Source: Clostridiales bacterium
GTDB lineage: Bacteria > Bacillota > Clostridia > Lachnospirales > Lachnospiraceae
Length of the DNA: 9,297 bases
Direction: 5' to 3'
Assembly (NCBI GenBank): GCA_019416265.1
Contig: DXXQ01000194.1
Coordinates: forward strand, 1 to 9,297
The notes under the pieces are model-generated. The model was given only the letters and a program-made list of their open reading frames with translations, was not told the DNA's origin and did not search any database. The position numbers and the translations under genes are program-made. This document shows positions 1 to 6,858 of this stretch, one piece after another. The first letter of the stretch is position 1; each line of letters begins with the position of its first letter.

Positions 1-18
1 GTCTTAATGTTATTTTTA

Positions 19-24
19 TATAAT
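19..24 (+). promoter_or_regulatory. Candidate -10 box of the trkAH promoter
   Basis: A perfect TATAAT lies 47 bases before the trkA start. With a normal 17-bp spacer its -35 box would fall almost wholly outside the window, so only half the promoter can be seen. The surrounding 70 bases are strongly AT-rich, as expected for a promoter region, but chance TATAAT matches are common in such DNA. Confidence 0.45.
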
Positions 25-38
25 CTTAATTTAAGATT
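22..38. promoter_or_regulatory. Palindrome at the trkA promoter (operator candidate)
   Basis: AATCTTAA-T-TTAAGATT is an 8-bp perfect inverted repeat around a single central base. It overlaps the end of the candidate -10 box and the expected transcription start near 31. TCTTAAT also occurs at 2-8, exactly 22 bp (two helical turns) before its copy at 24-30. This placement suits a repressor site, but no known regulator motif was recognised, and AT-rich DNA produces such repeats by chance. Confidence 0.35.
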
Positions 39-71
39 GAATGAAAAAATAATTACACATTTGGAGGAATT

Positions 72-1430
72 ATGCAGATTATTATTGTTGGATGCGGCAA
101 AGTTGGAAGCACCCTGGCAGAACAGCTGCAGGAAGAAGATACCGACATAACCCTGATCGACGTATCATCCGAAAAAATCGCCACTCTTTCCGAGAATATC
201 GATGCCATGGGAATCGTAGGAAATGGAGCCAGCATCAATACCCTGATGGAGGCAGGCATTGAAAATGCAGACATTATGATCGCAGTCACAGGTTCTGATG
301 AGCTGAACCTTCTGTGCTGTCTTATTGCACAGAAAACCAGCCGCTGTCACACCATCGCCAGAGTACGAAACCCTATTTACGGAAACGAGATCAGCTTCAT
401 CAAAGAGCGTCTCGGCGTAAATATGATCATCAACCCGGAATTTGCCGCAGCCCAGGAAATTTCCCGGCTGCTCCGTTTTCCTTCAGCCATCAAGATCGAC
501 ACCTTTGCCAGAGGAAGAGTCGAGCTGCTGAAATTTAAAGTGCTCCCGGAATTTAACCTGGACGGAATGAGCGTCTCCCGTATTACGGAGAAGCTTCAGT
601 GCGATGTCCTTTTCTGCGCAGTAGAAAGTGACAACCGCGTTGCCATTCCAGGAGGAAATTATATCATTCACGACGGAGATCTTGTTTCCATCCTGGCAGC
701 CCCTCAGAATGCCGCTCTGTTTTTCAAAAAGATCGGCCTGAAAACTCATCAGGTAAAAAACGCCCTCATCGTAGGAGGCGGCACGATTTCCCATTACCTG
801 ACCTATCTGCTTCAGGATATGAAAATCAATGTAAAAATCATTGAAAACGTCAAATCCCGCTGTGAAGAATTGAGCGAACTCCTTCCCGATGCTACCATCA
901 TAAACGGAGACGGAACCAACCGTTCCCTTCTTCTTGAGGAAGGACTTGAAAAAGCAGAAGCTTTCGTGGCATTGACAAATCTGGACGAGGAGAATATTTT
1001 CCTTTCCCTTTTTGCCAAAAGCGTTTCCAGCGCCAAGCTTGTTGCCAAGGTCAATCGTCTTGCCTTTGACGACGTCATCGACAACCTGGATATCGGAAGC
1101 GTAATCTACCCGAAATATATTACCGCAGACTGTATCCTTCAGTATGTCCGCGCCATGCAGAACAGTATCGGAAGTAATGTTGAAACCCTTTACCACATTC
1201 TGGATAACCGTGCAGAAGCTCTGGAATTTGCCATCAAGGACAGCTGCCCAGTTCTTGGCAAACCCCTTTCTGAGCTCAACCTGAAAAAGAATCTCCTTGT
1301 GGGATATCTGAACCGCCGCGGTATGGTTAAGATCCCCCGCGGAAACGATACCCTTCAGGTAGGAGATACCGTCATCATTGTAACTACTCATAAAGGCCTT
1401 CGAGATATCAGTGATATTCTGGATATGTAA
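72..1430 (+). CDS. trkA: Trk potassium transporter NAD-binding regulatory subunit TrkA
   Basis: Cytoplasmic regulator of the Trk K+ uptake system; it forms the nucleotide-binding ring under the TrkH channel and gates it. The 452 residues match the usual TrkA length and show the double layout: RCK_N (about 1-120), TrkA_C (about 135-215), RCK_N (about 228-345), TrkA_C (about 365-450). The first Rossmann domain has an intact G-C-G-K-V-G at 7-12 and the acidic residue D30 at the end of strand 2. The second reads GGGTIS at 235-240, with Ser in place of the last Gly. The start is fixed by GGAGG at 63-67, four bases upstream. trkH follows after 12 bases, so the two are surely co-transcribed. Two RCK units argue for TrkA rather than the single-unit KtrA. 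Confidence 0.95.
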   Translation: MQIIIVGCGKVGSTLAEQLQEEDTDITLIDVSSEKIATLSENIDAMGIVGNGASINTLMEAGIENADIMIAVTGSDELNLLCCLIAQKTSRCHTIARVRNPIYGNEISFIKERLGVNMIINPEFAAAQEISRLLRFPSAIKIDTFARGRVELLKFKVLPEFNLDGMSVSRITEKLQCDVLFCAVESDNRVAIPGGNYIIHDGDLVSILAAPQNAALFFKKIGLKTHQVKNALIVGGGTISHYLTYLLQDMKINVKIIENVKSRCEELSELLPDATIINGDGTNRSLLLEEGLEKAEAFVALTNLDEENIFLSLFAKSVSSAKLVAKVNRLAFDDVIDNLDIGSVIYPKYITADCILQYVRAMQNSIGSNVETLYHILDNRAEALEFAIKDSCPVLGKPLSELNLKKNLLVGYLNRRGMVKIPRGNDTLQVGDTVIIVTTHKGLRDISDILDM

Positions 1431-1442
1431 AGGAGATCAGAC

Positions 1443-2882
1443 ATGAACTATTCCATTATCATTTATATCATCGGATGGATCCTGAAGCTGGAAGCGGCAT
1501 TCATGCTCCTTCCCTGCATAACAGCCCTGGTCTACGGAGAAAAAACAGGCTTTGTCTTTCTTTTTACCATGATCCTGTGTCTTGCAGCAGGTATCCCTCT
1601 TACGTTAAAGAAACCAAAGCAGAAAGCCTTTTACACAAAGGAAGGCTTCGTAACCGTAGCCTTAAGCTGGATCGTCCTCAGTGTTATGGGAGCTGTTCCC
1701 TTTGTACTGAGCGGAGCCATTCCCCATCCCATCGATGCTCTTTTTGAGACAGTCTCCGGCTTTACCACCACAGGAGCCAGTATTTTAAGCGATGTAGAGT
1801 GTCTTCCCCACTGTATCCTTATCTGGAGAAGCTTCACTCACTGGATCGGGGGCATGGGCGTTCTTGTGTTCATCCTGAGCCTTCTTCCGCTGACAGGCGG
1901 ATACCATATGAATCTGATGAAGGCAGAAAGCCCGGGACCTTCCGTAGGAAAACTGGTTCCCAAGGTTCAGTCCACAGCCAAGATTCTGTATTCCATCTAT
2001 CTTGGACTGACTCTGCTCCAGATCATTTTTCTCCTTTGCGGAAAAATGCCTCTTTTCGATACCCTGTGTACTGCCTTCGGAACAGCGGGTACCGGCGGCT
2101 TTGGAATCAGAAATGACAGCATGGGAGGATACAGCATTTACATTCAGGTGGTTGTCACTGTTTTTATGATTCTCTTTGGTATTAACTTCAATGTCTATTT
2201 CTTTCTTCTGACAAAGAAGTTTGCACAGGCCTTCAAAAGCGAAGAGGTTCGTTATTATCTGGGAATCATTGCAGTTGCCATTGTGATCATCACCTTTAAT
2301 GTGCGCCATATGTTCGGCAGTGTGGGAGAAGCACTGCAGCAGGTTTCCTTCCAGGTCGGCTCCATTATCACAACCACAGGATTTGCCACCACGGACTTTA
2401 ACATGTGGCCTCAGGTTTCCAAAACCATCCTCATTATGCTGATGTTTGTGGGAGCCTGCGCAGGAAGTACAGGCGGCGGTATCAAGGTATCCCGTTTCGT
2501 TATCCTGTGTAAGACCATCCGTAAAGAGCTGCACCTTTACATTCATCCCAATGCGGTCAAAAAGATCAAAATGGATCAGAAGGTGATTCCTCACGAGGTT
2601 GTCCGCGCCACCAATATTTTCCTCATCGTATATGTCCTGATCTTCTTCGGCTCCGTCTTTCTCATAGCCTTTGACAATTTCGACTATACGACCAACTTTA
2701 CGGCAGTGGCTGCAACCCTGAACAACATTGGTCCCGGACTTGAGCTGGTTGGCCCTACCCAGAACTTTAATCTTTTTTCCTATTTTTCCAAAAGCATTCT
2801 CATTTTTGATATGCTTGCAGGACGACTGGAAATTTTCCCTCTGCTCCTTCTTTTCGTAAAGGACACCTGGAAAAAATTCTGA
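1443..2882 (+). CDS. trkH: Trk potassium uptake channel subunit TrkH
   Basis: Membrane K+-translocating subunit that works with TrkA. The 479-residue protein has the four-repeat pore design of the SKT (TrkH/KtrB) superfamily. Filter loops can be read at about 108-113 (TTTGAS), 214-221 (TAGTGGFG), 310-316 (TTTGFAT) and 425-432 (TLNNIGPG), each carrying the filter glycine. The stretch around 338-348 (ACAGSTGGGIK) is the conserved intramembrane region after the third pore loop, and GRLEIF at 460-465 is the typical C-terminal motif. Hydrophobic segments fill most of the rest. AGGAG at 1431-1435 directly follows the trkA stop codon and lies 7 bases from the ATG, supporting this start and the operon. 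The transcript ends at the hairpin beyond the stop. TrkH is preferred over KtrB because of the adjoining full-length TrkA. Confidence 0.95.
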   Translation: MNYSIIIYIIGWILKLEAAFMLLPCITALVYGEKTGFVFLFTMILCLAAGIPLTLKKPKQKAFYTKEGFVTVALSWIVLSVMGAVPFVLSGAIPHPIDALFETVSGFTTTGASILSDVECLPHCILIWRSFTHWIGGMGVLVFILSLLPLTGGYHMNLMKAESPGPSVGKLVPKVQSTAKILYSIYLGLTLLQIIFLLCGKMPLFDTLCTAFGTAGTGGFGIRNDSMGGYSIYIQVVVTVFMILFGINFNVYFFLLTKKFAQAFKSEEVRYYLGIIAVAIVIITFNVRHMFGSVGEALQQVSFQVGSIITTTGFATTDFNMWPQVSKTILIMLMFVGACAGSTGGGIKVSRFVILCKTIRKELHLYIHPNAVKKIKMDQKVIPHEVVRATNIFLIVYVLIFFGSVFLIAFDNFDYTTNFTAVAATLNNIGPGLELVGPTQNFNLFSYFSKSILIFDMLAGRLEIFPLLLLFVKDTWKKF

Positions 2883-2898
2883 TCCCTGTTTTTCCATG

Positions 2899-2932
2899 AA
2901 AAAAAGACTGTCTCACAAGGCAGTCTTTTTTT
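2899..2932. terminator. Bidirectional Rho-independent terminator between trkH and the radical SAM gene
   Basis: AAAAAGACTG at 2901-2910 pairs perfectly with CAGTCTTTTT at 2921-2930; a further C-G and a wobble pair shorten the loop to TCACAA. Seven A's precede and seven T's follow the GACTG core, so the hairpin has a U-tract on either strand. It lies between two converging genes. The TAA stop of the minus-strand gene (2931-2933) sits inside the T-tract. Confidence 0.85.
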
Positions 2933-3842
2933 AGATTCCTTCATAGTCAAACGCAGGTATGAAGCTTTCCTCTGCAGTTTCCCCGTCCTGAAAAAAGCCG
3001 TTCTCAATTCCCATGGCGATTGCCCCATCAAGCACCTTTTCATATTCTCTGGCCGTTACCTTTCGATTCAGTTCCGGATACTTTTCGTGGTGATAAACCG
3101 GCGTGTACTGGTTCATAATACTCAGATAAATTTCATTTCCGTAAGTTTCATGAAGGTATTCCAGAACCTTTAGGGAATTCCTTGTATGTCCCGGAAGTAT
3201 GAGATTCCTCACAATGGTTCCCCGTTTTATATAACCATCTTCATCAAATTCACATTTACCCGTCTGTCTTACCATTTCTTTTATGGCAATTTTCGCAACA
3301 TCCGGGTAATCCGGCGCATGGGAAAGCTCCCTGGCAAGAGCTTCTTCCATGTACTTGAAATCCGGAAGATACACATCCACATACCCTTCCAGCAGTTCAA
3401 GGGTTTCCTTCTTTTCATAACCGCCGCAGTTATAAACTACAGGAAGCTTCATTCCCCTGTCTCGGGCAGAAGCAAGAGCCTCCACGATCTGAGGCACATA
3501 ATGGGATGCTGTCACAAGATTGATGTTTGCAGCCCCTTTTTCCTGTAGCTCCAGAAAAATCTCCGCCAGTCTCTTTGGGGAAATCTCCCGTCCGCTGCTG
3601 CCCAGAGCGATCTCCCGGTTCTGGCAATAACAGCATCTGAGATTACACCCTGTAAAAAAAACAGCTCCGGAACCTTTCTTACCGGAAATACAGGGTTCCT
3701 CCCACATATGGAGGGCAGCGCGGGCTGCAAAGATCCTGCCGTCCATCCCGCAATATCCTCTCTGCCCCTCCAGCCGGTTTACATGACAGTTCCTTGGGCA
3801 GAGGGTACAGTCCTTATACCGCTCCATTTGCTTTGTTTTCAT
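2931..3842 (-). CDS. Radical SAM protein, PflX/pyruvate formate-lyase-activase-like
   Basis: A 303-residue radical SAM enzyme of the COG1313 (PflX-like) group; its substrate is unknown. The [4Fe-4S]/SAM motif is the CX3CX2C in GCNLRCCYCQN, cysteines 66, 70 and 73. A second cysteine set near the N terminus (C12, C15, C19, C31, in CTLCPRNC and GYCG) is typical of the group and may bind metal or a second cluster. Later family-like stretches are YNCGGY at 137-142, DVYLPDFKY at 156-164 and RNLILPGH at 212-219. The start overlaps the end of ltaE by 29 bases; a GAGG lies 7 bases before this ATG, whereas the in-frame ATG five codons later has no good site, so the longer form is chosen. Translational coupling to ltaE is likely. 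Activation of a glycyl-radical enzyme is possible, but none is encoded here. Confidence 0.85.
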   Translation of the reverse strand: MKTKQMERYKDCTLCPRNCHVNRLEGQRGYCGMDGRIFAARAALHMWEEPCISGKKGSGAVFFTGCNLRCCYCQNREIALGSSGREISPKRLAEIFLELQEKGAANINLVTASHYVPQIVEALASARDRGMKLPVVYNCGGYEKKETLELLEGYVDVYLPDFKYMEEALARELSHAPDYPDVAKIAIKEMVRQTGKCEFDEDGYIKRGTIVRNLILPGHTRNSLKVLEYLHETYGNEIYLSIMNQYTPVYHHEKYPELNRKVTAREYEKVLDGAIAMGIENGFFQDGETAEESFIPAFDYEGI

Positions 3843-4866
3843 CCAGCAGCCTCATCAGTTCCTCTACCCCTTCTTTTCCTGTTGCCCAGCTTGTGGCAAA
3901 CCGTACCACTGTATGTGTCTCGTCATATTTTTCCCAGAAGCTGAAACCGACCTTTTTCTTCAGTTCCTCCATTTCTCTGTCTTCCAGGATAATAAACTGC
4001 TGATTGGTAGGAGATTCCAGAAAGAACGGATATCCTCTTTTTGCAAACCCTTCTTTCAGAAGCTCTGCCATATCGATGGCATGTTTACTGATCTCAAAAT
4101 ACAGACCGTCTGTAAATAAGGTATCAAACTGTACTCCCAGAAGACGTCCCTTTGCCAGAAGCGCTCCATGCTGTTTGATCCTTGTGAGAAAATGCTTCGG
4201 CGTATTGTTCTTTGTAAATACCACAGCCTCGCCGCAGAGAGCTCCCACCTTTGTTCCACCAATATAGAAAGCATCGCAGTATTTTGCGATCATGGGAAGC
4301 GTCACATCTGTTTCCCTGCTCATAAGACCGTATCCAAGACGCGCGCCGTCCAGATAAAGAGGAATTTCATACTTCCTGCAAACAGAAGAAATCTCTTTTA
4401 ATTCCGCCTCTGTATAAAGAGTTCCGTACTCTGTAGGGTGGGAAATATAGACGGCTCCCGGAAATACCATATGCTCATAGCTGTCGTCCCCGTAAAAGGT
4501 TTCGATATAAGCGGTCAGCTCATCTGCATGGATTTTCCCGTTGTGCTGGGGAATGGCAAGCACCTTGTGTCCGGTATATTCCACAGCTCCGGATTCATGG
4601 GCATTGATATGGCCGGTAGCTGCGCTGATCACGCCCTCATAGCTTTCCAGCATCGTATCCAGGATCGTGGCATTTGTCTGGGTTCCTCCCACCAGAAAAT
4701 GTACCTCCGCTTCCGGACACCTGCAGGCTTCCTTAATCTTTTCTTTGGCACTTTCACAATATTTATCAGCCCCGTATCCGGTAAGCTGCTCCATATTTGT
4801 CTCTGTCAGGCGCTGCAGAATCTTTTCATGGGCACCTTCAATATAATCGCTTTCAAATGATAACAT
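3814..4866 (-). CDS. ltaE: Low-specificity L-threonine aldolase (PLP-dependent)
   Basis: Fold-type I PLP enzyme of the beta-eliminating lyase/threonine aldolase family, cleaving L-threonine or L-allo-threonine to glycine and acetaldehyde in the cytoplasm. At 350 residues it has the usual length. Key sites are the Schiff-base lysine K206 in GGTKVG, D173 in YLDGAR (contact to the PLP ring nitrogen), R176, and H86 in TGHINAHE, placed like the ring-stacking histidine. Start choice: an in-frame ATG nine codons earlier (4893) has no ribosome site and lies at the predicted transcription start. The ATG at 4866 has a strong AAAGGAGA nine bases upstream and gives the family-typical beginning MLSFESDY. 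The radical SAM gene overlaps its 3' end. It could instead act on related beta-hydroxy amino acids; sequence alone does not settle substrate or stereochemistry. Confidence 0.9.
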   Translation of the reverse strand: MLSFESDYIEGAHEKILQRLTETNMEQLTGYGADKYCESAKEKIKEACRCPEAEVHFLVGGTQTNATILDTMLESYEGVISAATGHINAHESGAVEYTGHKVLAIPQHNGKIHADELTAYIETFYGDDSYEHMVFPGAVYISHPTEYGTLYTEAELKEISSVCRKYEIPLYLDGARLGYGLMSRETDVTLPMIAKYCDAFYIGGTKVGALCGEAVVFTKNNTPKHFLTRIKQHGALLAKGRLLGVQFDTLFTDGLYFEISKHAIDMAELLKEGFAKRGYPFFLESPTNQQFIILEDREMEELKKKVGFSFWEKYDETHTVVRFATSWATGKEGVEELMRLLDENKANGAV

Positions 4867-4874
4867 CTTTTCTG

Positions 4875-4882
4875 TCTCCTTT
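4875..4882 (-). promoter_or_regulatory. Ribosome binding site that fixes the ltaE start
   Basis: The minus strand reads AAAGGAGA here. Its AGGAG core (4876-4880) is 9 bases from the ATG at 4866. It lies inside the longer open frame that begins at 4893, which argues that the longer frame is not translated. Confidence 0.8.
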
Positions 4883-4900
4883 ATCTGATGCATTCAGATT

Positions 4901-4929
4901 ATTTTACCATAAAAATCCCGGCTTTTACA
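4901..4929 (-). promoter_or_regulatory. Candidate promoter of ltaE-radical SAM operon
   Basis: On the minus strand TAAAAT (4901-4906, 5 of 6 to consensus) follows TGTAAA (4924-4929, a weak -35) with a 17-bp spacer. Transcription would start near 4894, giving a leader of about 28 bases containing the ltaE ribosome site. The -35 falls in the loop of the preceding terminator, so the space between the two operons is very compressed. The weak -35 makes this tentative. Confidence 0.35.
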
Positions 4930-4939
4930 CCGGGATTTT
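4911..4939 (-). terminator. Rho-independent terminator of the paaK-ACT operon
   Basis: A 10-bp perfect stem, AAAATCCCGG (4912-4921) with CCGGGATTTT (4930-4939), has an 8-base loop. On the minus strand five T's follow the GC-rich stem. It lies about 70 bases after the stop of the ACT gene, so it ends that unit. The 67 bases between the ACT stop and the stem hold no other feature I can name. Confidence 0.85.
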
Positions 4940-5007
4940 CTGCTTTTTAACTTTTTACGGATCTAAACGCGTTACAGGGAACGAGTCAGACCGGAAACGC
5001 TTATAAG

Positions 5008-5439
5008 TTATAAGCTCTGAAGCTCCTCCTGACATACTGGACGGATACCGTTCTGCTGAAGGACTTTGATGGCTTTTTCGTTATCCTCCACTCGGAAGAT
5101 CATATATGCGATTCCTTTCTTTCTTGTTGTGAACGCATACATATATTCGATATTTACATCATTATCCCCAAGCACGCTAATCGCCTTGGAGAGAGCTCCC
5201 GGTTCATCAGGCATTTCCACAGCCAGAACTCTGGTGATGGAAATGATATAATCTGCATCCTTTAATACTGTAGATGCACTGTAAATGTCGTCTACGATCA
5301 GACGGACAATTCCGAAATCTGCCGCCTCTGCCAGAGACAGGGCGCGCATATCAATATTGTTCTGTGAAAGAATCTCGGTCAGCTCCGCCAGTCTTCCCGG
5401 TTTGTTTTCCAGAAAAACGGAAATCTGTTTCACTGTCAT
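5008..5439 (-). CDS. Tandem ACT-domain protein (predicted amino-acid-binding regulator)
   Basis: A stand-alone protein of 143 residues made of two ACT domains, about 5-65 and 72-133, with no catalytic or DNA-binding part. Both repeats carry the ligand-loop signature after strand 1: ENKPGRLAEL at 11-20 and PDEPGALSKA at 77-86. ACT domains bind small ligands, usually amino acids, and act as allosteric sensors. This short double-ACT type (COG4747-like) is commonly found next to paaK in anaerobic Firmicutes, and here it begins 27 bases after the paaK stop. AAGGAGG lies 7 bases before the ATG. I infer that it senses an aromatic amino acid or aryl acid and modulates the ligase or its pathway; the ligand is not readable from sequence. 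Labels such as acetolactate synthase small subunit would be wrong. Confidence 0.85.
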   Translation of the reverse strand: MTVKQISVFLENKPGRLAELTEILSQNNIDMRALSLAEAADFGIVRLIVDDIYSASTVLKDADYIISITRVLAVEMPDEPGALSKAISVLGDNDVNIEYMYAFTTRKKGIAYMIFRVEDNEKAIKVLQQNGIRPVCQEELQSL

Positions 5440-5466
5440 GATAGTTCCTCCTTATTCGTCCTGAAA

Positions 5467-6774
5467 TTAATTCTGATATAAATTACGTTTGTCGATCACG
5501 CGGACAGCCTTGCCTTCGCTCCTTGCGATCGTCTTCGGATTCACAAGCTTCACCTTGGCGTAGATGCCCAGCATTGCCTTCAGAGCTGCTACAAGCTCTT
5601 TCTCTTTATTAGCTACAACGCTCAGGCTGTCTGAGAACATTTCCGGTGTCATTTCCACCTGAACCTCAATGGTATCGCTGTTGTTTACACGGTCTACGAT
5701 GATCTGATAGTTTGCAGCATAGCCCTTGTTCATAAGAACCGTCTCGATCTGTGACGGGAATACATTTACACCTTTTACAATAAGCATATCGTCGCTTCTT
5801 CCAAGAGGCTTGGTCATTTTTACATGGGTTCTGCCGCAGGCACATTTCTCCCTGCTTAAGATACAGATATCCCTTGTCCTGTAGCGCAGCAGCGGAAAGG
5901 CTTCTTTCGTAATGCTGGTAAATACAAGCTCTCCCTTTTCGCCGTCAGGAAGAACCTCTCCTGTCTTCGGATTGATAACCTCGGCAATAAAATGATCTTC
6001 ATTTATATGCATACCGTTCTGGGCAGAACACTCAAATGCCACTCCCGGTCCTGAGATTTCTGTAAGTCCGTAGATGTCGTATGCCTTGATTCCAAGCTTC
6101 TCCTCCACATCACGGCGCATCTCCTCGGTCCATGCCTCGGCGCCGAAAATACCGGATTTTAATTTGATCTGATCCTGAAGTCCTCTCTCATGGATACTCT
6201 CTGCAAGGTATGCTGCATAAGACGGCGTACAGCAAAGAATGGTAGATCCAAGGTCTGTCATAAACTGAATCTGGCGGTCTGTGTTTCCGGATGACATGGG
6301 GAGGGTCAGGCAGCCAACCTTATGAGATCCTCCGTTTAATCCCGGACCTCCCGTAAAAAGACCGTAACCATAGCTTACATGGCACACATCCTCCTTTGTT
6401 CCTCCTGCTGCAGTGATCGCTCTTGCACAGCAGTCTTCCCACAGATCGATATCATGCTGGGTATAAAATGCAACCACTCTTCGTCCTGTGGTTCCGCTTG
6501 TAGACTGAATGCGGACGCACTCGCTGAGCGGTCTTGCCAGAAGGCCGTAAGGATATTCCTCTCTTAGGTCATCTTTCGTAATAAACGGTAATTTATGTAA
6601 ATCATCTATAGACTGAATGTCATCCGGGGAGACTCCCATTTCTTCCATTCTTTTTCTGTACATTGGTACATTGTCCCATACGTTTCGTACCTGTTTCACA
6701 AGTCTTTCACTCTGCCACTGGCGAATCTGCTCTCTTGAGGCACACTCGATCTCCGGCTGATAATATCTTTCCAT
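5467..6774 (-). CDS. paaK: Phenylacetate-CoA ligase family protein (aryl-acetate:CoA ligase, AMP-forming)
   Basis: Adenylate-forming ligase converting phenylacetate or a related aryl acid (indoleacetate, 4-hydroxyphenylacetate) with ATP and CoA to the aryl-CoA. The 435 residues match PaaK (about 437 in E. coli) rather than the longer acyl-CoA synthetases. Visible motifs are the P-loop STSGTTG at 91-97, YGLTE at 235-239, RYRTRD at 297-302, GRSDD at 325-329 before the C-terminal swing domain, and catalytic lysine K422 in SEGKAVRV. The Cys-rich C304/C311-A-C313-G-R stretch is typical of PaaK. AAGGAGA lies 6 bases before the ATG. It is first in an operon with the tandem-ACT gene. In gut anaerobes such ligases often accompany indolepyruvate:ferredoxin oxidoreductase in aromatic amino acid fermentation; no such genes are in this window, so substrate and direction of use are inferred. 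Confidence 0.92.
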   Translation of the reverse strand: MERYYQPEIECASREQIRQWQSERLVKQVRNVWDNVPMYRKRMEEMGVSPDDIQSIDDLHKLPFITKDDLREEYPYGLLARPLSECVRIQSTSGTTGRRVVAFYTQHDIDLWEDCCARAITAAGGTKEDVCHVSYGYGLFTGGPGLNGGSHKVGCLTLPMSSGNTDRQIQFMTDLGSTILCCTPSYAAYLAESIHERGLQDQIKLKSGIFGAEAWTEEMRRDVEEKLGIKAYDIYGLTEISGPGVAFECSAQNGMHINEDHFIAEVINPKTGEVLPDGEKGELVFTSITKEAFPLLRYRTRDICILSREKCACGRTHVKMTKPLGRSDDMLIVKGVNVFPSQIETVLMNKGYAANYQIIVDRVNNSDTIEVQVEMTPEMFSDSLSVVANKEKELVAALKAMLGIYAKVKLVNPKTIARSEGKAVRVIDKRNLYQN

Positions 6775-6799
6775 GTAGTTTCTCCTTTTCTGTCCCTCT

Positions 6800-6812
6800 A
6801 TGCAAAATGCAT
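6800..6812. promoter_or_regulatory. Palindrome in the paaK leader (operator candidate)
   Basis: ATGCA-AAA-TGCAT is a perfect 5-bp inverted repeat with a 3-base centre. It falls about 8-20 bases after the predicted paaK transcription start and before the ribosome binding site, a normal place for a repressor. No regulator family was recognised. Confidence 0.3.
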
Positions 6813-6825
6813 TCGTATTAGTAAC

Positions 6826-6854
6826 ACTATATCATTTTAACGCTTCAACGTAAA
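6826..6854 (-). promoter_or_regulatory. Sigma-A promoter of the paaK-ACT operon
   Basis: On the minus strand, TATAGT (6826-6831) is preceded directly by TGA, an extended -10. TTTACG (6849-6854, 4 of 6) lies 17 bp upstream. Transcription would begin near 6819, leaving a leader of about 45 bases with the AAGGAGA site. Spacing, extended -10 and AT-rich upstream DNA agree. Confidence 0.6.
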
Positions 6855-6858
6855 GATG

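Noticed and set aside
483..1391. 302-codon open frame antisense to trkA
   Set aside because: It lies wholly opposite a clear trkA, shows no recognisable domain and has a composition expected of a shadow frame.
1785..2897. 370-codon open frame antisense to trkH
   Set aside because: Its translation is low-complexity and rich in His, Asn and Lys, the mirror of membrane-protein codons; no ribosome site or domain supports it.
4438..4860. 140-codon plus-strand frame within ltaE
   Set aside because: Fully inside a well-supported gene on the other strand, with no family features.
5001..5014. Tandem TTATAAG repeat across the end of the ACT gene
   Set aside because: Only two 7-base copies in AT-rich DNA; probably a small slippage duplication with no evident role.
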